A stretch of DNA of 64,000 bases, from NCBI RefSeq assembly GCF_020097135.1, contig NZ_CP083608.1:1488001-1552000 (forward strand), read 5' to 3'. Below are positions 1 to 8,901 of this stretch, piece by piece (positions within the stretch are counted from its first letter, which is position 1; the number at the start of each line of letters is the position of its first letter). The stretch comes from Macrococcus armenti (GTDB taxonomy: Bacteria; Bacillota; Bacilli; Staphylococcales; Staphylococcaceae). The notes beneath the pieces were generated by a model. The model did not search any database and was not told where the DNA came from. It saw only the letters and a program-made list of their open reading frames with translations. The translations under genes were made by a program, and so were the position numbers.

Positions 1-1
1 C

Positions 2-1228
2 GGGGTTGTTGTTGGTGCCCTGCTTAACGGTCAAAAAGAATACGTTAACTACTTCCAGCCACTTGGCGATATATTTTTACATTTAATTAAAATGATTGTA
101 GTACCAATTGTATTCTGTTCATTAGTAATTTCAATTGCTGGTACAGGCGATATGAAAACGGTTGGTCGATACGGTTGGAAAACATTATTATACTTTGAAA
201 TCATTACGACTGTTGCAATCGGTTTAGGTATTATTTTTGCTAACATCTTTAAACCAGGTGCTGGTATTAATAAAGATTTACTACCTAAAGGTGATGTAAC
301 AAAATATACGACAAATGCAGAAGCTGCAGCACATTCAACTTATGGAAATCACATGATTGATACAATCGTTAATATCATTCCGACGAATATCGTCGATTCA
401 ATGGCTCAAGGTCAGTTATTACCAGTAATCTTCTTCTCAGTGTTCTTCGGATTAGGCCTTGCAGCTATCGGTAAAAAAGGTGATCCAGTACGTGCTTTCT
501 TCGATGGATTCCTTGATGTTATCTTCTGGATGACAAATCAAATTATGAAATATGCACCAATTGGTGTATTCGCATTTATGGCAGTAACGATTATTAACTT
601 AGGTTTAGGTGCATTAGTACCACTTGGAAAACTCGCGCTTGTCGTTGCAGGATCAATGGTGTTCTTCATTGTTGTTGTCCTTGGTTCTATAGCAGCAATG
701 TGTAAAATTAATATTTTCCACCTGCTGCGCATATTAAAGGATGAATTATTACTTGCATTCTCTACATCAAGTTCAGAAACAGTACTACCTGTCATTATGG
801 ACAAGATGGAGAAATTCGGTGCACCGAAAGAAATCGTATCATTCGTAGTTCCTACTGGGTATACATTTAACTTAGACGGTTCAGCACTTTATCAATCTAT
901 TGCAGCTCTTACAATTGCACAAATGTATGGCGTACACTTATCAGTGACAGAACAACTTGTATTATTATTAACACTGATGTTAACGTCTAAAGGTATGGCT
1001 GCGGTTCCGGGTACTTCGATTGTTGTATTAATTACGACATTAACAGCGATGAATATTCACCCAGAAGGGCTAGCACTGATTATCGGTATTGACCGTATAT
1101 TAGATATGATGCGTACTGTCGTTAACGTTGTTGGTAACTCATTATCAACACTTGTAATTGCGAAATGGGAAAAACGTTTAGATTATGAAAAAGGTCGTAA
1201 ATATTACGAATCATATTTAAATAAATAA
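2..1228 (+). CDS. Dicarboxylate/amino acid:cation symporter (GltT/GltP type), 5' end missing
   Basis: Reading frame 2 is open from the first base, so the gene starts before the window and 408 C-terminal residues are visible. The protein belongs to the DAACS family, membrane carriers that import glutamate, aspartate or C4-dicarboxylates with Na+ or H+. The serine-rich stretch ahead of ETVLPVIMDKMEKFG, the substrate/cation segment TFNLDGSALYQS and the late motif SKGMAAVPGTS fit the re-entrant hairpins and binding site of this family. Several hydrophobic helices precede them. A strong hairpin follows the stop codon. Family assignment is firm; glutamate rather than dicarboxylate as substrate is not decided by the sequence. 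Confidence 0.9.
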   Translation, partial: GVVVGALLNGQKEYVNYFQPLGDIFLHLIKMIVVPIVFCSLVISIAGTGDMKTVGRYGWKTLLYFEIITTVAIGLGIIFANIFKPGAGINKDLLPKGDVTKYTTNAEAAAHSTYGNHMIDTIVNIIPTNIVDSMAQGQLLPVIFFSVFFGLGLAAIGKKGDPVRAFFDGFLDVIFWMTNQIMKYAPIGVFAFMAVTIINLGLGALVPLGKLALVVAGSMVFFIVVVLGSIAAMCKINIFHLLRILKDELLLAFSTSSSETVLPVIMDKMEKFGAPKEIVSFVVPTGYTFNLDGSALYQSIAALTIAQMYGVHLSVTEQLVLLLTLMLTSKGMAAVPGTSIVVLITTLTAMNIHPEGLALIIGIDRILDMMRTVVNVVGNSLSTLVIAKWEKRLDYEKGRKYYESYLNK

Positions 1229-1239
1229 GACACTAAATG

Positions 1240-1273
1240 AAAATAGTTCAAGGCGTTTGCCTTGAACTATTTT
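1240..1273. terminator. Bidirectional rho-independent terminator
   Basis: A 14-bp perfect stem (AAATAGTTCAAGGC with its complement, loop GTTT) runs into T residues on the + strand and is preceded by A residues. It can end both the symporter gene and the leftward hutH, whose stop codon lies inside the right arm. Confidence 0.85.
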
Positions 1274-2769
1274 TTATATGCACTCATTTTTAAGTAATCT
1301 GAAACGACTTTAATATCTTTGTGGAACTGTCTATCTGCTGTAATTGAAGGTACGATGTTTCGATATTCATCGTACTTTGCTTTTGTTTTCGGCGACAGTT
1401 TATCTATTCCTTTAAGTTCTACTGCCTGCAGAGCAATTACACATTCAATCGCAAGTACATTGCGTACATTTTCTACGATTTGATACCCGTGGCGTGATGC
1501 AATTGTTCCCATGGATACGTGATCCTCCTGATTCGCAGAAGATGGAATAGAGTCTACACTTGCAGGATGCGCGAGCGTTTTATTTTCCGAGACGAGACTC
1601 GCAGCTGCATACTGCATTATCATCGCGCCACTTTGAAGTCCAGGTTCCGGACTTAAAAATGCAGGCAAGTCTCCATTCAATTGCGGATTTACAAGTCGCT
1701 CGATACGGCGTTCTGATACGTTTGAAAGTTCACTCACGCCGATTTTTAAGAAATCAAGTGCGAACGCAACTGGCTGGCCGTGGAAATTCCCTCCTGAAAT
1801 AACGAGCGTTTCATCCCCCTTATCGAATATTAACGGATTATCATTTGCTGCATTCATTTCATTTTCTAATTTCTCTTTAACGTAGTTAAGCACCTGGAAG
1901 CTTGCACCGTGAATTTGTGGAATACAACGCAATGAATAAGCATCCTGAACACGAATTTCCCCTTGTTTTGTTGTAAGTGATGAGCCTTCTAACCAATCCA
2001 GCATTCTGTTTGCAACTTGTAACTGTTCATTAGAATTTCTGACAATATGTACGTTTTCATTATATGCATCGACAATTCCATTTAATGATTGATGTGTGAG
2101 TGATGCAATCCACTCTGCATCATACGCTAAACTTTCAGCTTCAATATAACTGATGACACCTTGACTCGTCATAGCCTGCGTACCATTAATGAGTGCAAGC
2201 CCTTCTTTAGCTTTTAAATGATGGATATTTCGATTTAATGACTGTAACACATCGCTACTATTACGACGTTCTCCATTAAAGATTACTTCTCCTTCACCTA
2301 CTAAAGCAAGCGCAAGATGAGAAAGCGGTGCTAAATCACCTGAAGCTCCGAGAGATCCTTGAGCTGGAATAACAGGAATAATGCGTTCATTAATAAAGAA
2401 TACGAGTTGATCTACAAGTTCTCTACTTACACCTGAATGACCTTTTAACATCGTATTCAACCTTAAAATCATCATTACGAGTGACACATGTTCATGAAAT
2501 GGCTCCCCTACACCACATGCATGTGAACGAATTAAATTAAGCTGTAAATCTTCATATTTACTTTTATCGATTAATACATCACTAAACAACCCAAAACCTG
2601 TCGTAATACCATATACAGTCTCTTCATTTTCAATAATTCGTTCCACGATTTTTCGACTGTTTTCTACACGTAACATCGCTTCATTGCATACACTTACTTT
2701 TAAATCATCTGCAATAAGCGCTTTAATATCCTATATCGATAAATCGTTCCCATTTAAAACTATCGTCAT
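1267..2769 (-). pseudogene. hutH: Histidine ammonia-lyase gene with an in-frame amber codon near the start
   Basis: HutH deaminates L-histidine to urocanate, the first step of histidine degradation. From 2676 down to 1267 the protein is uninterrupted (469 aa) and normal, with the Ala-Ser-Gly triad that forms the MIO cofactor ([17 protein letters not shown]) and conserved late segments such as [21 protein letters not shown]. The family's N-terminus is also encoded upstream: from the ATG at 2769, well placed after an AAGGGG ribosome site, the frame reads MTIVLNGNDLSI and then TAG (2733-2731), then [12 protein letters not shown]. Relatives have glutamate at this place, so one G-to-T change (GAG to TAG) explains it. 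Restart at the ATG at 2676 would remove about 31 residues and has no good ribosome site. The body shows no other lesion, which suggests recent loss, natural suppression or a sequencing error. A terminator follows. Confidence 0.85.
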
Positions 2770-2814
2770 TGTCATACCCCTTCGTTTTAATTTTCTAATA
2801 ATTCTAACAATTGA

Positions 2815-2863
2815 ATTATATCGAATTTAAATTTAGAGTACAACAGTATTTACAAAATTTGTA
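2815..2863 (-). promoter_or_regulatory. Probable hutH promoter with an upstream palindrome
   Basis: On the minus strand, TTGTAC (2843-2838) and TATAAT (2820-2815) are separated by exactly 17 bp and lead into hutH. Immediately upstream, at 2851-2863, is a perfect 13-base palindrome (TACAAA, A, TTTGTA), a possible operator. The promoter call is based on consensus match; the regulator is unknown. Confidence 0.55.
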
Positions 2864-2902
2864 TTATGATAATAAGTTAATTCATTAGTACTTTAAATAA
2901 AT

Positions 2903-2933
2903 AAAACAGACCGCATATAATGCAATCTGTTTT
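2903..2933 (-). terminator. Terminator after the EIIB remnant
   Basis: An imperfect inverted repeat (AAAACAGA with TCTGTTTT, continued by G-U pairs in the minus-strand RNA) lies just after the stop codon of the PTS remnant, followed by T-rich sequence on the minus strand. Confidence 0.6.
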
Positions 2934-2942
2934 ATATTTATC

Positions 2943-3161
2943 TTATAGTTTCTCGTCGACGACATCTGCTACTTGCTGCACATGTGTTCCAATAATGACT
3001 TGGGCATTTTTACATCCAACAATCATTACTCCTGTCGCACTGGCCTTTTTAATACGCACTTCATCGACTAATGTGTTATCTTTAAGTTCAAATCTCAGAC
3101 GTGTTGCACAGTTTGTTACTGTTTCTATATTTTCTTTTTCACAAATGGTATACTTAACACT
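2943..3161 (-). pseudogene. Remnant of a PTS glucose-family EIIB domain
   Basis: The minus strand encodes about 70 residues that read as the C-terminal EIIB domain of a glucose/N-acetylglucosamine/maltose-type PTS permease. It has the phosphorylated-cysteine motif TNCATRLRFELKD and the later GVMIVG...QVIIGT segment, ending in a natural stop and terminator. Upstream the frame meets a stop codon (3164-3162) and there is no start codon or ribosome site. The EIIC membrane domain that should precede it is gone. It therefore looks like the 3' tail of a deleted sugar permease rather than a working protein. Which sugar it served cannot be told. Confidence 0.75.
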
Positions 3162-3276
3162 TTAATCAACGAAATTATTTTCAAAATATAAACGATTTGA
3201 AATTTTTATCGAATACGCTTTATTTATATGCAAAAGTATTATATAATGAGTTAACACAAACAATGAGGGTGATTAC

Positions 3277-3465
3277 ATGCAGACATTGCCTCAACTTTTC
3301 AAAGGTAAATTGACAGCATATCAGATTTCTACAGCGACAGATATCGATATCGCAACAATCGAATCCCTTTTTAAAGACGAAGGACGCGTTTCATCTCTTG
3401 ATGAAACAACATTCAATACGTTAAAACAATTAGAATTAGAGCTTTTTAATATTGAACATCAATAA
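3277..3465 (+). CDS. Small HTH-like hypothetical protein (62 aa)
   Basis: A good ribosome site (GAGGGTGATTAC before the ATG), a TATAAT-like box some 20 bp further upstream and a terminator just after the stop support a real monocistronic gene. The 62-residue protein is compact and mostly helical by composition. Its first half (LTAYQISTATDIDIATIESL) resembles the helix-turn-helix of small XRE-type proteins, in the pattern 'Q-I-x-x-x-T-x-I-x-x-x-T-I'. This resemblance is my reading and not a family match I can name. No targets or partners are suggested by the neighbours. Confidence 0.65.
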   Translation: MQTLPQLFKGKLTAYQISTATDIDIATIESLFKDEGRVSSLDETTFNTLKQLELELFNIEHQ

Positions 3466-3501
3466 GAGATTAAGACAAATTTATGTCTTAATCTCTTTTT
3501 T
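3464..3501 (+). terminator. Terminator of the 62-aa gene
   Basis: The arms AGAGATTAAGACA and TGTCTTAATCTCT form a near-perfect stem followed by TTTTT. Confidence 0.85.
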
Positions 3502-3569
3502 GTTTGAAACGATATATACCGGGTATAAAATAATATGATAAAGAATAGAAAAGAAAGTAGGTGTGATGA

Positions 3570-3803
3570 ATGGGAGTTATACTGTTAAAAACTTCTTATC
3601 CTGACACATCTCAAGAACATGCAGAATATAAACTTGTCCAAAGTGAGAATGAGAAGCAACGATTGATTAATGCTGCGAAAAATAAATTATGTCATGATGA
3701 TAATAATACGTCACAATTCATAAAGTTACAATTTATTTATCCAGACGAAGTTGAAACACATTACTTAAAAACAATGCTAAATGCCCTTCAACTGGACATT
3801 TAG
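3570..3803 (+). CDS. Hypothetical protein (77 aa)
   Basis: The start is supported by AGAAAGTAGGTG upstream of the ATG. The protein is soluble, has no signal peptide or membrane segment, is rich in Lys, Asn and Gln, and contains no motif I recognise. Its stop codon lies inside a hairpin that acts as terminator. Single gene between two terminators; function unknown. Confidence 0.6.
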   Translation: MGVILLKTSYPDTSQEHAEYKLVQSENEKQRLINAAKNKLCHDDNNTSQFIKLQFIYPDEVETHYLKTMLNALQLDI

Positions 3804-3812
3804 CGTTGTTTT
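3773..3812 (+). terminator. Terminator overlapping the end of the 77-aa gene
   Basis: The arms AATGCTAAATG and CATTTAGCGTT, followed by TGTTTTTATG, form a stem-loop and T-tract at the 3' end of the coding region. It may also serve the convergent acyltransferase gene. Confidence 0.7.
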
Positions 3813-4411
3813 TATGTACGCATTGAATGTATTAACGCTTTCGTTTCGCTTTCAAGCTTTAATGTTATTTGTTCAATCGCGTCATTTTTATTGTATTGAT
3901 CTAAATAAGTGTTCGTATTGATTGGTTGACCAAACTTAATAGTACATTTCTGGTTACCGAATAAGACATCACGAAACTTCAATGGTCCCGTATATGCAGC
4001 AGGTACGATTTTCTTTTTTGATAAAACAGCAATCGTCGCTGCCCCTTTTTTCATTGGGGCATCTGAATGACGATGTCCGCTTGGAAATATTCCAACAATC
4101 TTCCCTTCTTTAAGTAGTTTAACCGGTACCTTTAATGTTGATGGCCCAGGGTTCTGTCTATTAACAGGGAATGCATTAACGGATTTAAAGAATCGATCCA
4201 GTAACTTGTTTTTGAACAGTTCCTGTTTCGCCATATAATGAATTTCAGATGGATATAAACTCATCGCAAGCATAATAATTTCAACCATACTTTCATGATT
4301 GCACGTTACAATGTATGACTCATTTTCAGGTATTTGATGTTTATCAACTGTTTTTAATTTACGCAGTAGTTTTGTTAGTGTGAATAGTAATGTCGCAATA
4401 ATCTTATACAT
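3812..4411 (-). CDS. PlsC-like 1-acyl-sn-glycerol-3-phosphate acyltransferase
   Basis: This 199-aa protein has the PlsC/LPLAT acyltransferase fold: a hydrophobic N-terminus (about residues 1-20), the acceptor block I region CNHESMVEIIML (about 35-46), block II FPVNRQNPGPS and block III GIFPSGHRHSD. The family transfers an acyl chain to lysophosphatidate at the membrane in phospholipid synthesis. Length matches short Firmicute members. Block I normally reads H-x4-D; here the aspartate position is glutamate (H-E-S-M-V-E), and block III has FPSGHR instead of FPEGTR. The protein could be an active variant or a paralogue with a different acceptor. It stands alone and converges on the preceding small gene. 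Confidence 0.8.
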   Translation of the reverse strand: MYKIIATLLFTLTKLLRKLKTVDKHQIPENESYIVTCNHESMVEIIMLAMSLYPSEIHYMAKQELFKNKLLDRFFKSVNAFPVNRQNPGPSTLKVPVKLLKEGKIVGIFPSGHRHSDAPMKKGAATIAVLSKKKIVPAAYTGPLKFRDVLFGNQKCTIKFGQPINTNTYLDQYNKNDAIEQITLKLESETKALIHSMRT

Positions 4412-4543
4412 AATTTACTCCTTATACAAATATGATTAATACTATTTTATCATAATGTATATAAAGTGCGAGAGTGCATTTACTTGAACTCTTATATGAA
4501 TGAGGCTTATACTTCTATTATCGCTATTAGCAGGAGGATTATA

Positions 4544-5755
4544 ATGGAACAATATCACAATGAAAATCAACATAATATTAATGAAAACAATGCACAACAA
4601 ATACATAGACAACAACCGCATAAGAAGCAAAGTTCTGGATTCATGAAAATGGTTCTTGCAGGTGTCGTCGGTTCTGCATTAACTTTAGGTGTTACAGAAC
4701 TCCCTGAATTATTATCAAATGATAATAAAACGATTTCTCCAGTTACTGTCGATCATACAAAGCAGGATAAAAATGCTTCAAACTTATCACAAATGCTTGA
4801 ACAAGTTTCCCCTGCTATTGTCGGCGTAATCAATATGCAGCAGGCACCAAGCAGCATTTATGATATATTATCTGGAAATCACTCAAGCGATATTACGCCT
4901 GCTGGTACCGGATCTGGCGTGATATATCAAGTTGATGGTAATGATACTTATATCGTTACGAATAATCATGTAGTAGAAGATGCAAAAGAAGTTAAAGTTA
5001 AACTTTCGAATGGAAAAACAATTGATGCTGAATTAATGGGAACAGACGCATTAACAGATATTGCAGTACTTAAAGTTACCGGCAATTTAAATATTAAACC
5101 TGTAGCATTTGCTAATTCATCAAAAGTACGTATCGGAGAAACTGTTTATGCTATTGGTAGCCCTCTCGGACTTGAACTCGCGGGTACAGTAACAGAAGGT
5201 ATTATCAGTTCTAAAGAACGCACGATGCAAGTAGAAACTTCTGCTGGTAACGCAAGCATAAAAGTAATTCAGACAGACGCTGCGATAAACCCAGGTAACT
5301 CAGGTGGCGCTCTAATTAATACAGATGGACAATTAATCGGAATTAACAGCATGAAAATTTCAGCAAATCAAGTTGAAGGAATCGGATTCGCAATTCCTTC
5401 AAATGATACGAAAACGATTATCGAACAACTCGTAAAAAACGGCAAAGTTAAACGTCCATATATGGGGCTTGGATTAATCGGCATCCAGGATGTTCCAGCG
5501 TCTTATTTACAGGAATTAAAGATTAATCAGGATGAAGGTGTCATCGTAGCACGTACCGATGAAGTATCAAGTAAAACATTTAATAAAGGTGATGTTATCA
5601 CTGAAATTGAAGGACATAAAGTAAGCAGTGATAGCGATGTCAGAAATTACATTTATGCGCATCATAAAGTCGGAGACAGCGTAAAGTTTACCGTTTACCG
5701 CGATGGCAGTAAAAAAGAATTAACAATGACGTTAAGAAGTACGAATCATAAATAA
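4544..5755 (+). CDS. htrA: HtrA/DegP-type membrane-anchored serine protease
   Basis: The chosen ATG follows AGGAGG at ideal spacing and gives 403 aa; an in-frame start 26 codons upstream lacks a ribosome site. The protein has a hydrophilic Gln/Asn/His-rich cytoplasmic N-terminus, one membrane anchor (about 33-52), a trypsin-like domain with the catalytic triad in TNNHVVEDA (His about 141), LTDIAVLKV (Asp about 172) and GNSGGAL (Ser about 253), and one PDZ domain near the C-terminus (about 310-400). This is the layout of surface quality-control proteases that degrade misfolded exported proteins under stress. It has its own terminator. Whether it matches HtrA1 or HtrA2 of staphylococci is not decided; its place near tyrS fits the tyrS-linked copy. 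Confidence 0.93.
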   Translation: MEQYHNENQHNINENNAQQIHRQQPHKKQSSGFMKMVLAGVVGSALTLGVTELPELLSNDNKTISPVTVDHTKQDKNASNLSQMLEQVSPAIVGVINMQQAPSSIYDILSGNHSSDITPAGTGSGVIYQVDGNDTYIVTNNHVVEDAKEVKVKLSNGKTIDAELMGTDALTDIAVLKVTGNLNIKPVAFANSSKVRIGETVYAIGSPLGLELAGTVTEGIISSKERTMQVETSAGNASIKVIQTDAAINPGNSGGALINTDGQLIGINSMKISANQVEGIGFAIPSNDTKTIIEQLVKNGKVKRPYMGLGLIGIQDVPASYLQELKINQDEGVIVARTDEVSSKTFNKGDVITEIEGHKVSSDSDVRNYIYAHHKVGDSVKFTVYRDGSKKELTMTLRSTNHK

Positions 5756-5797
5756 AAAAAGAAACTGATACAAAACAATGTATCAGTTTCTTTTTTT
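5755..5797. terminator. Bidirectional terminator between htrA and the TPM gene
   Basis: The 10-bp perfect stem GAAACTGATA / TATCAGTTTC with a 10-base loop is flanked by A7 on the left and T7 on the right, so it works for both convergent genes. Confidence 0.92.
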
Positions 5798-5809
5798 GTT
5801 GATGTTAAT

Positions 5810-6658
5810 TTAGAAGCTTCTTCCGGCACCGCCGCCATCAAAGCCGCCACCACCAAAACTACCACCGCTGAATCCACCGTCAGAAAAACCACCTGACGAG
5901 AATCCGCCGCCTGTCGGGAAGAAGACAATCGGACCTGAAGCACGTCCACCGCCTCCACCACCGCCGCGTCCACCATTTGAAAACATAGAGAAGATTAATA
6001 TTAAAAAGAACAGTGCAATAATAATTTCAAATACACTTATATTCTCATAACTGTCATCCTCTGTTTCAATTGGTGTATCACGTGTATATTTCTCACCATC
6101 AAAGCCATAACTTTTACTAATTTCAGTAAAGATGGCGTCATATAGCTTCGACATCGCCTGTGCATAATATTGTTTTGAAGTTCTATTACCAGCATTCGGA
6201 TCTGACTGCATTGCTTTTTGGATATCCGGCATAGCATATGTATCTATTAAACGACCAACTTTAGCATCATTCAGTACACCTTGCAATCCAGGACCTACCA
6301 TCACTTCAATCCCACGATTATTATGCTCGTTATTGTTATCTAAATTGAGTAATATAACGATTCCGTTATTCTTCTCTTTATTACCTACACCATATTCACG
6401 ACCTGCGCGTAGTGCATAATCACTTTTCACTTCCTGCCCGATACTTGGCATCGTCATCAGTAAAATTTCAGCAGTCGTTCCACTATGAAGTGTTTCACCC
6501 TTCTGATTTAATGACTGCTTCTCACTTTCACTGAAAATCCCGATATGATCCTGAACAAATCTCGGCTGCTCAAGTTTCGGCAATGGTTCAGCTGCACTAA
6601 CCGGAAGTGCGATGAAGAATATTAATACACTCACGAATAATATCGCGAATCGCTTCAT
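5810..6658 (-). CDS. TPM-domain membrane protein with glycine-rich tail
   Basis: This 282-aa protein has a signal peptide (about 1-23), an extracytoplasmic TPM domain (about 30-165; LPKLEQPRFVQDHIGIFSES, GIEVMVGPGLQGVLND), one membrane helix (ISVFEIIIALFFLILIF, about 207-223) and a C-terminal tail dominated by Gly, Ser and Phe. TPM proteins are found with LemA in many bacteria and are thought to act at the cell envelope; biochemical roles vary, including phosphatase activity or assembly of membrane complexes. The start overlaps the lemA stop (TAATG), so the two are translationally coupled. The exact function is not known. Confidence 0.85.
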   Translation of the reverse strand: MKRFAILFVSVLIFFIALPVSAAEPLPKLEQPRFVQDHIGIFSESEKQSLNQKGETLHSGTTAEILLMTMPSIGQEVKSDYALRAGREYGVGNKEKNNGIVILLNLDNNNEHNNRGIEVMVGPGLQGVLNDAKVGRLIDTYAMPDIQKAMQSDPNAGNRTSKQYYAQAMSKLYDAIFTEISKSYGFDGEKYTRDTPIETEDDSYENISVFEIIIALFFLILIFSMFSNGGRGGGGGGGRASGPIVFFPTGGGFSSGGFSDGGFSGGSFGGGGFDGGGAGRSF

Positions 6659-7242
6659 TATTCACTATCCTTATCAGAATTAAAATCTATCTTCGGTGCA
6701 TCTTTTGCAGCACTTTCCGCTTTAAAGAATTCCTTCTTCTCAAAACCAAATAATCCAGCTACAATACTTCCAGGGAATCGTTTCACAACTTTATTATATT
6801 CAGTAACGATTGCATTATAGTCATTACGTGCTACTGCAATACGATTTTCCGTACCTGCAAGTTCATCACGTAAACCTGTAAACTGGCTATCTGCTTTTAA
6901 TTCAGGATAGTTTTCCTGAATTGCAATTAAACGTCCTAAAGCAGAATTCACTTGCGCGTTCGCTTCTGCTTTTTCTTCCATCGTACCTGCACCTGCTAAC
7001 TTTGCACGTGCATCAGAAACATCTTTGAACACTTTCTCCTCGTGCTTAGCATAACCTTTAACTGTTTCTACTAAGTTTGGAATTAAATCGATACGACGTT
7101 GTAACTGTGTATCAATATTTGCCTGATACTTATCAACATCAGCATCTAAATCGACTAATTTGTTATAAGGACCAATGAGCATGCTCCCAACAATCATCAA
7201 TAAAATGACTAACCCGATAATCGGTACTAATAATTTTTTCAT
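6658..7242 (-). CDS. lemA: LemA family protein
   Basis: The ATG at 7242 follows AAAGGAG and yields 194 aa; the upstream in-frame ATG overlaps that ribosome site. An N-terminal membrane helix (about 5-25, LVPIIGLVILLMIVGSML) precedes a long helical domain with the family signature YNKLVDLDADVDKYQANIDTQ-like start, RRIDLIPNLVETVKGYAKHE and a conserved RFPGSIVAGLFGF end. LemA proteins are anchored with a helical domain outside or inside the membrane, and their molecular role is unresolved. It forms a two-gene operon with the TPM protein downstream. Confidence 0.9.
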   Translation of the reverse strand: MKKLLVPIIGLVILLMIVGSMLIGPYNKLVDLDADVDKYQANIDTQLQRRIDLIPNLVETVKGYAKHEEKVFKDVSDARAKLAGAGTMEEKAEANAQVNSALGRLIAIQENYPELKADSQFTGLRDELAGTENRIAVARNDYNAIVTEYNKVVKRFPGSIVAGLFGFEKKEFFKAESAAKDAPKIDFNSDKDSE

Positions 7243-7305
7243 TGAATTACTCCTTTTCATTAAATTACAATTCTATACCCTAAGCGATTTACCATTAAAC
7301 GTGTA

Positions 7306-8562
<1,257 letters not shown>

Positions 8563-8589
8563 TTATTCCTCCTCTTTTAATTTACAAAT

Positions 8590-8820
8590 AAAAAAGCACC
8601 CTCACAAAAAATGTAAGGGTGCTTGAATGCACGGTACCACCAAACTTATGATTACTCATCACTTTGTAATGAATACGCTCATTACAACGCAGACTTCGGT
8701 ATTGTCAGGTGTATTCACGAATCAACATGCTTAGTTTGCACCAACCACTAAGTCTCTAAATTCACGTTCAATCACTACTTTTCCTGAAAAGTCTTTCTAT
8801 TTAGTTACATTTCGATTATG
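8590..8820 (-). promoter_or_regulatory. T-box riboswitch leader of tyrS
   Basis: On the minus strand the leader contains the T-box core (TGGTGGTACCGTG, about 8645-8630) that pairs with the uncharged tRNA acceptor end, and then a terminator stem (AGCACCCT with AGGGTGCT, 8595-8624) followed by T6. Further upstream a GAATACACC segment places TAC, a tyrosine codon, where the specifier loop is expected. Low charged tRNA-Tyr should favour the antiterminator and tyrS expression. Confidence 0.92.
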
Positions 8821-8901
8821 ATACTAGTGTATAAAATTGGATGAATGAAGTCAAGCGCCTGAAATTATGATATACTAAAAAAATATTCAGGAGGAATAAT
8901 A

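Noticed and set aside
4466-4543. An upstream start for the HtrA-type protease
   Set aside because: The extra 26 codons have no ribosome site, whereas the ATG at 4544 follows AGGAGG at normal spacing.
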